Of a DNA stretch of 64,000 bases, positions 61,001-64,000 are shown one piece after another. The number at the start of each line of letters is the position of its first letter. The first letter of the stretch is position 1. Under the pieces are notes generated by a model. The model was not told the DNA's origin, did not search any database, and saw only the letters and a list, made by a program, of their open reading frames with translations. The position numbers were made by a program, and so were the translations under genes. Origin of the DNA: an uncultured Eubacteriales bacterium (GTDB lineage: Bacteria > Bacillota > Clostridia > Lachnospirales > Lachnospiraceae); the NCBI GenBank assembly GCA_900317515.1, contig ONHA01000008.1, positions 19,821-83,820 on the forward strand, read 5' to 3'.

Positions 61001-62636
61001 GATCGTCATGTGCGCGGATCCGGATATGGACGAGCGCCCGGTCTTCGACTTCGGCGGAGTCGGCTCCGGTTTCATTTTCGCCGGCGACTACTGGTACTGC
61101 CAGGGCTTCGACGTCACCAACACCAGGAACGGCGTCAAGGGCCTGCAGGTATCCGGCGCTTACTCGACATTTGACGATATCGTCGCTTACAGAAACGGCA
61201 ACACCGGCATCCAGGTCAGCCGCTACTTATCCTCCGACACGCGTGAGGAATGGCCGCACGACGACCTCATCCTCAACTGCACATCCTATGCAAACGCGGA
61301 TGCGGGCTTTGAGGATGCGGACGGCTTCGCAGCGAAGCTCACCTGCGGCGACAACATCGTATTCGACGGCTGCCTTGCCTACAACAACGCCGACGACGGC
61401 TGGGACCTCTTCGCGAAGGTTGAGACCGGCACGATCGGTATGGTCACCATCAAGAACTCCATCGCTTACGGCAACGGCCTCACGGCTGACGGCCAGTCGA
61501 TGGGCAACGGCAACGGCTTCAAGATGGGCGGCGAGAGCCTCTCCGGCAAGCACACGATCATCAACTCGGTCGCGTTCTTAAACAAGGCCAAGGGTATCGA
61601 CTGCAACAGCTGCCCGGACATCAATGTCATCCGCTGCACGAGCTTCAACAACGGCTCCTACAACACAGCTTTCTACACCAACAATGCGAAGAACACCGAT
61701 TTCTCGGCAACCGGTCTTGTCTCCTATTGCAATAACAACGGCGAGAACGACCAGATGAAGCTCCTTGGTACCCAGGATCTTTCCAAGGTCTATAAGGCGG
61801 ACACTTTTCTTCGCGTCGATGGCGTAACCAGGAATACAGAAGGCCTTGCGGTTGACGACACCTGGTTTGAGGACGTCACTCAGGGCGCAGCGGCTGTGAC
61901 CCGTCTTGAGGACGGCAGGCTCTGCCTCGGCACATACCTCAAGCAGTCCGATGCGGCGAAGGCAGCTCTTGAAAATGCAAACCTCGACCCCGCCGCCATC
62001 ATGGCCGATCTCCACACCGGAGATGAGGGAACCGCTTCCCGTGAGATCGAGATCCCCAAGGATATCACTTATGCGGACGTTCCCGAAGATGCATGGTATC
62101 ATGATTCGGTCTACGAGATGACCAAAGCCGGCCTTACCTCCGGCCGCGGAACAAACGCTGACGGTCAGCCGCTCTTCCAGCCGACGCTTACGGCCACACG
62201 CGCCGAGGTCGTCACCTTCCTGCACCGCCTGGCCGGCAGCCCGGAAGTGGAAGGAACATCGACTTTCACGGACGTCAAGGACAGCGACTGGTTCGCGAAA
62301 CCCGTCATCTGGGCAGCGGCAAACGGCATCACATCCGGCTACGGCGAGGGAACCTTCCAGCCGAACGCCAAGGTGACACGCGCTATGATGGTAACCTTCC
62401 TCAAGAACTATGCAGAGAAGATTGATGGCCAGGATGTCAGCGTGACAGAACCGGCGGAATTCACGGATGTGAAGGACACCGACTGGTTTAAGCCTTCCGT
62501 AGACTGGGCAGCGGCAAAGGGTGTCACATCCGGCTACGGCGAGGGAACCTTCGCTCCGCAGGTAAGCATCAACCGTGCAATGCTGATCACCTTCGTCAAC
62601 AACTACAGGAAGATGCCCAAGGTTTATAACAGCTGA
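58071..62636 (+). CDS. S-layer-anchored PL9-type pectate lyase, multidomain
   Basis: 1521 residues. Signal peptide to ~31. Two tandem ~145-residue modules (each with TSVEVGKAGSSG, SSTGGSNES and SPENP), a fibronectin-III-like region, a ~260-residue lectin-like sandwich (~530-800), an Ig-like part, then a right-handed beta-helix (~914-1243) with PL9 signatures DADGFAAKLTCGDN and CLAYNNADDGWDLF. Three SLH domains close the protein. It should cut polygalacturonate at the cell surface; a KdgF-like gene is divergent. ATG 58071 is preferred to 58065, which abuts the AAGGAGGT site. A TATAAT-like box lies at 58026-58036. Confidence 0.88.
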   Translation: MKALKRCIAALMTVILIAASVIAVLPTIVHAAGGTVYEFDVTALSAEKDKEEIPEGTLFADYFKTFGVMTKRWADGKGVTSVEVGKAGSSGIQFTVSGTSADVTVVASSTGGSNESEYALTDEGGNVVANNEGVTVLAGTTKTTLTYTELPAGTYKLISPENPERSRGYRIYSVTADALEAVTTVYTFDYSTLTAEKDNEEIDEGTLFDNFIKTFGKVQKRWKAESGVTSVEVGKAGSSGFTFEITGTADAKIVTSSTGGSNESEVGLVDGSGNLVANTEGITYVSGTGKKELVYTALPAGTYKFISPENPDRNRGARVFTIEVTETTGGTRPPRADWASVADPAFTSTGVNGGDIIANYSMPIGYDGADQVVIALHDSETGDEIDSRTIGAEGEGGTATFTPDASGTYYLTIKAVRADEEDKYGADSAPVNFTLPLEAPQIKNTVNKGAGTVALNFYPVPEADSYAITKDGEEIAVYTPDDPDAEEYSYLVEGLTAGSAVTLGVTALRGDERSEETTITAEVTADAEQEWAYANFGSNATTNRAKSGYTKNDDGSVTVYNIGNSGKIVPNSTDGLSFYYAKIPADKNFTLSATATIDEWTFTNGQEGFGLMAADRVGKDGENRAFWNNVYMAIGTKVEYNADADGNVTDDATAKKISMKNGLGVTEKTGVTAENLADFEGESSTEAVNNYFKSTTRTLETSAATMDAGTYNVLGNATAAVPGTLDNALTVFKLKIQKNNTGYFVSYEDADGNVRTEKYYDTKALEKIDSEYVYAGFFASRAFRATYSDISLTLIDPADDAPAEEKPVTYVTPNYKVVSATAANKADYDLVFVANADGTVSVKNEAGDVIADALAVTANEKLAIPVTLAEGANKFIVTMTPAEGYQPEGEGSALSSYDPAELSHTVTFENLGEEDGQLYVAPDGTPDGAGTKESPIDIFTAVKVVRAGQTIVCAGGTYNLTSGVTVQRGISGTAEKEIVMCADPDMDERPVFDFGGVGSGFIFAGDYWYCQGFDVTNTRNGVKGLQVSGAYSTFDDIVAYRNGNTGIQVSRYLSSDTREEWPHDDLILNCTSYANADAGFEDADGFAAKLTCGDNIVFDGCLAYNNADDGWDLFAKVETGTIGMVTIKNSIAYGNGLTADGQSMGNGNGFKMGGESLSGKHTIINSVAFLNKAKGIDCNSCPDINVIRCTSFNNGSYNTAFYTNNAKNTDFSATGLVSYCNNNGENDQMKLLGTQDLSKVYKADTFLRVDGVTRNTEGLAVDDTWFEDVTQGAAAVTRLEDGRLCLGTYLKQSDAAKAALENANLDPAAIMADLHTGDEGTASREIEIPKDITYADVPEDAWYHDSVYEMTKAGLTSGRGTNADGQPLFQPTLTATRAEVVTFLHRLAGSPEVEGTSTFTDVKDSDWFAKPVIWAAANGITSGYGEGTFQPNAKVTRAMMVTFLKNYAEKIDGQDVSVTEPAEFTDVKDTDWFKPSVDWAAAKGVTSGYGEGTFAPQVSINRAMLITFVNNYRKMPKVYNS

Positions 62637-62662
62637 GAAGACAATGTATCGTGAGGCATAAG

Positions 62663-62699
62663 AAACGCCTCCGGGATAAAACCCGGAGGCGTTTTATTT
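62663..62699. terminator. Bidirectional intrinsic terminator
   Basis: AAACGCCTCCGGG / CCCGGAGGCGTTT, 13 bp perfect, followed by T-rich sequence; lies between the convergent lyase and symporter genes. Confidence 0.9.
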
Positions 62700-62716
62700 G
62701 TTTATAAGCACACGGT

Positions 62717-63907
62717 TTAGAAGTTGACCGTCGTCTGTTTCTCCTCCTTGATGCCGTGCTTTTTCGCATAGCCCGTGAGGATCAGGGTCAGGGCGCCGTC
62801 GCCGGTGACGTTGCAGGCCGTTCCGAAGCTGTCCTGCAGCGCGAAGATCGCGAGCATGAGGGCTGTGCCGTTGGCGTCAAATCCGAGGATGCCGGTGATG
62901 AGGCCCAGGGAAGCCATGACCGTGCCGCCGGGAACGCCGGGAGCCCCGATCGCGAAAATGCCCAGAAGCAGGATGAACAGGATCATCGTGCCGAGGGACG
63001 GAAGCTGGCCGTAGAGAACCTTGGAGATCGTCATGACGAAGAAGACTTCTGTCAGGACCGAGCCGCAGAGGTGGATATTTGCAAACAGCGGGATACCGAA
63101 GTCGACCATGTCGGAGCGGAGGTTTTTGCTCTGATGGGCGCATTTTAAGGCGACCGCGAGGGTGGCAGCGGAGGACATTGTGCCGACCGCGGTCAGGTAA
63201 GCCGGGCCGTAATGCTTGACGACCTCAAGGCCGGAGAGACCGGAGTAGGCTGTCGCCGTCCCGTAAAGGACCGTCATCCAGATATAGTGGCCGATCAGGA
63301 CGATGATGATGACCAGCAGGAAGATCGGGAGCTGCTTTGTGATGGAGCCCTCCCAGGCGAGGCCGCAGAATGTCGCTGCGATGAAGAACGGAAGGATCGG
63401 GATGATGACCTTCTCGACGACCTTTAAGACGATCTGCTGGAACTCCTGCAGGACGGCTGTGATCGTGTTCGCCTTTGTCCAGACGGCTGCGAGGCCGACC
63501 AGGACCGAGAAGACCAGGGCCGACATGACGGGCATGATCTGCGGAATGTCAAGCTGGAAGGCGACATCCGGGAGCGACCTTAAGCCGTCGGCGGACGTCA
63601 CGATCGTCATATGCGGGATCAGGATGAAGCCGGCGATCATGGACATCGCGGCGGCAAGGACGCTGGACACATAGGCGATGATGATCGCGACGGTAAGAAG
63701 GCGGGTGGCGTTATTTCCCAGCTTTGTGATCGAGGGGGCGATGAAGCCGATGATGATGAGCGGCACGCAGAACGTGATGACCTGGCCGAGGATGTACTTG
63801 ACGGTCACGACGACAACCATGACGCTCTCGGGGAGCACAAGGCCCAGAAGCATGCCGATGACGATGCCCAGAAGAAGGCGGAACGGAAGACTCTTAAACA
63901 GTTTCAT
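62717..63907 (-). CDS. Dicarboxylate/amino acid:cation symporter (DAACS family)
   Basis: 396 residues with about eight helices and two re-entrant loops. Family motifs are the serine-rich GTMSSAATLAVAL loop and the substrate/Na+ site FALQDSFGTACNVTGDGALT. ATG 63907 (MKLFKSLPFRLLLGIVIG) is chosen over an upstream ATG at 63937 because it begins at the first helix; the ribosome binding site is weak (GATGGGA). It probably takes up Glu, Asp, Ser/Thr or a C4 acid with Na+ or H+. The 93 bases to the right edge show no gene. Confidence 0.93.
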   Translation of the reverse strand: MKLFKSLPFRLLLGIVIGMLLGLVLPESVMVVVVTVKYILGQVITFCVPLIIIGFIAPSITKLGNNATRLLTVAIIIAYVSSVLAAAMSMIAGFILIPHMTIVTSADGLRSLPDVAFQLDIPQIMPVMSALVFSVLVGLAAVWTKANTITAVLQEFQQIVLKVVEKVIIPILPFFIAATFCGLAWEGSITKQLPIFLLVIIIVLIGHYIWMTVLYGTATAYSGLSGLEVVKHYGPAYLTAVGTMSSAATLAVALKCAHQSKNLRSDMVDFGIPLFANIHLCGSVLTEVFFVMTISKVLYGQLPSLGTMILFILLLGIFAIGAPGVPGGTVMASLGLITGILGFDANGTALMLAIFALQDSFGTACNVTGDGALTLILTGYAKKHGIKEEKQTTVNF

Positions 63908-64000
63908 TTTTATATCCCATCTTTCTGCGAAAGACACCGATGGGGTTATGAAACCCGAAATGGGGCTTTCGCTAAATCTGCTTTCCTGATATTTTCTATA

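Overview
The window looks like a chromosomal segment of a high-GC member of the Clostridia, most likely Lachnospiraceae. The evidence is strong AAGGAGG ribosome binding sites, low-GC promoters between GC-rich genes, a clostridial-type rpoB-rpoC-rpsL-rpsG-fusA-tuf block, SLH-domain surface proteins, a DAACS symporter and Firmicutes-type ABC sugar uptake. The host DNA is clearly GC-rich. One block (about 5.9-11.2 kb) is AT-rich and looks foreign. Species cannot be named from sequence alone.

Layout. 0-4.4 kb: the end of a MalY/PatB aminotransferase, then nrfA (pentahaem nitrite reductase) with resB and ccsA, the System II cytochrome c assembly pair needed to attach its haems. 4.6-12 kb: two near-identical comB-like genes flank a Nif11-type RiPP precursor and an AT-rich defence island. 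The island holds a small HTH protein, a C5 methyltransferase, a NotI-family endonuclease, a tiny ORF, an OLD-like ATPase-TOPRIM protein, a Dam-type adenine methylase and a truncated kptA at the right junction. 12-16.3 kb: Phd/ParE toxin-antitoxin, HD hydrolase, SUV3-like helicase and HAD hydrolase. 16.3-22.7 kb (minus): a six-gene operon with Dlt-like logic (adenylating ligase, carrier protein, MBOAT, SGNH protein) that also contains a LysA/BtrK-like PLP decarboxylase and a YybS-like membrane protein. 22.9-30.6 kb: AIM24 protein, PfkB kinase, a candidate structured RNA, an XRE regulator, a MATE exporter, an ExbB/ExbD-like set and glycerol kinase. 30.7-37.3 kb: an NlpC/P60 hydrolase, a zinc-ribbon/discoidin protein, and an unusual beta-propeller/FMN-binding/subtilase/SLH gene that carries an in-frame stop and a frame break. 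37.4-49.9 kb: transcription and translation core genes. 50-63.9 kb: an AraC regulator, a sugar ABC importer and GH2 beta-galactosidase, then a KdgF-like cupin, an S-layer-anchored PL9 pectate lyase and a dicarboxylate/amino-acid symporter; together these suggest growth on pectic or galactoside glycans.

Three elements of a hairpin repeat family with GGGACGGTT-type ends lie at 13.4, 16.3 and 25.4 kb. One of them supplies the last codons and stop of a coding gene.

Best candidates for something undescribed: (1) the Dlt-like operon with its own decarboxylase, which suggests decoration of a surface polymer with an amino acid decarboxylated on the carrier protein; (2) the ATPase-TOPRIM/Dam pair co-transcribed with a NotI-like restriction-modification system; (3) the FMN-binding SLH subtilase; (4) the compact RNA at 24.6 kb.
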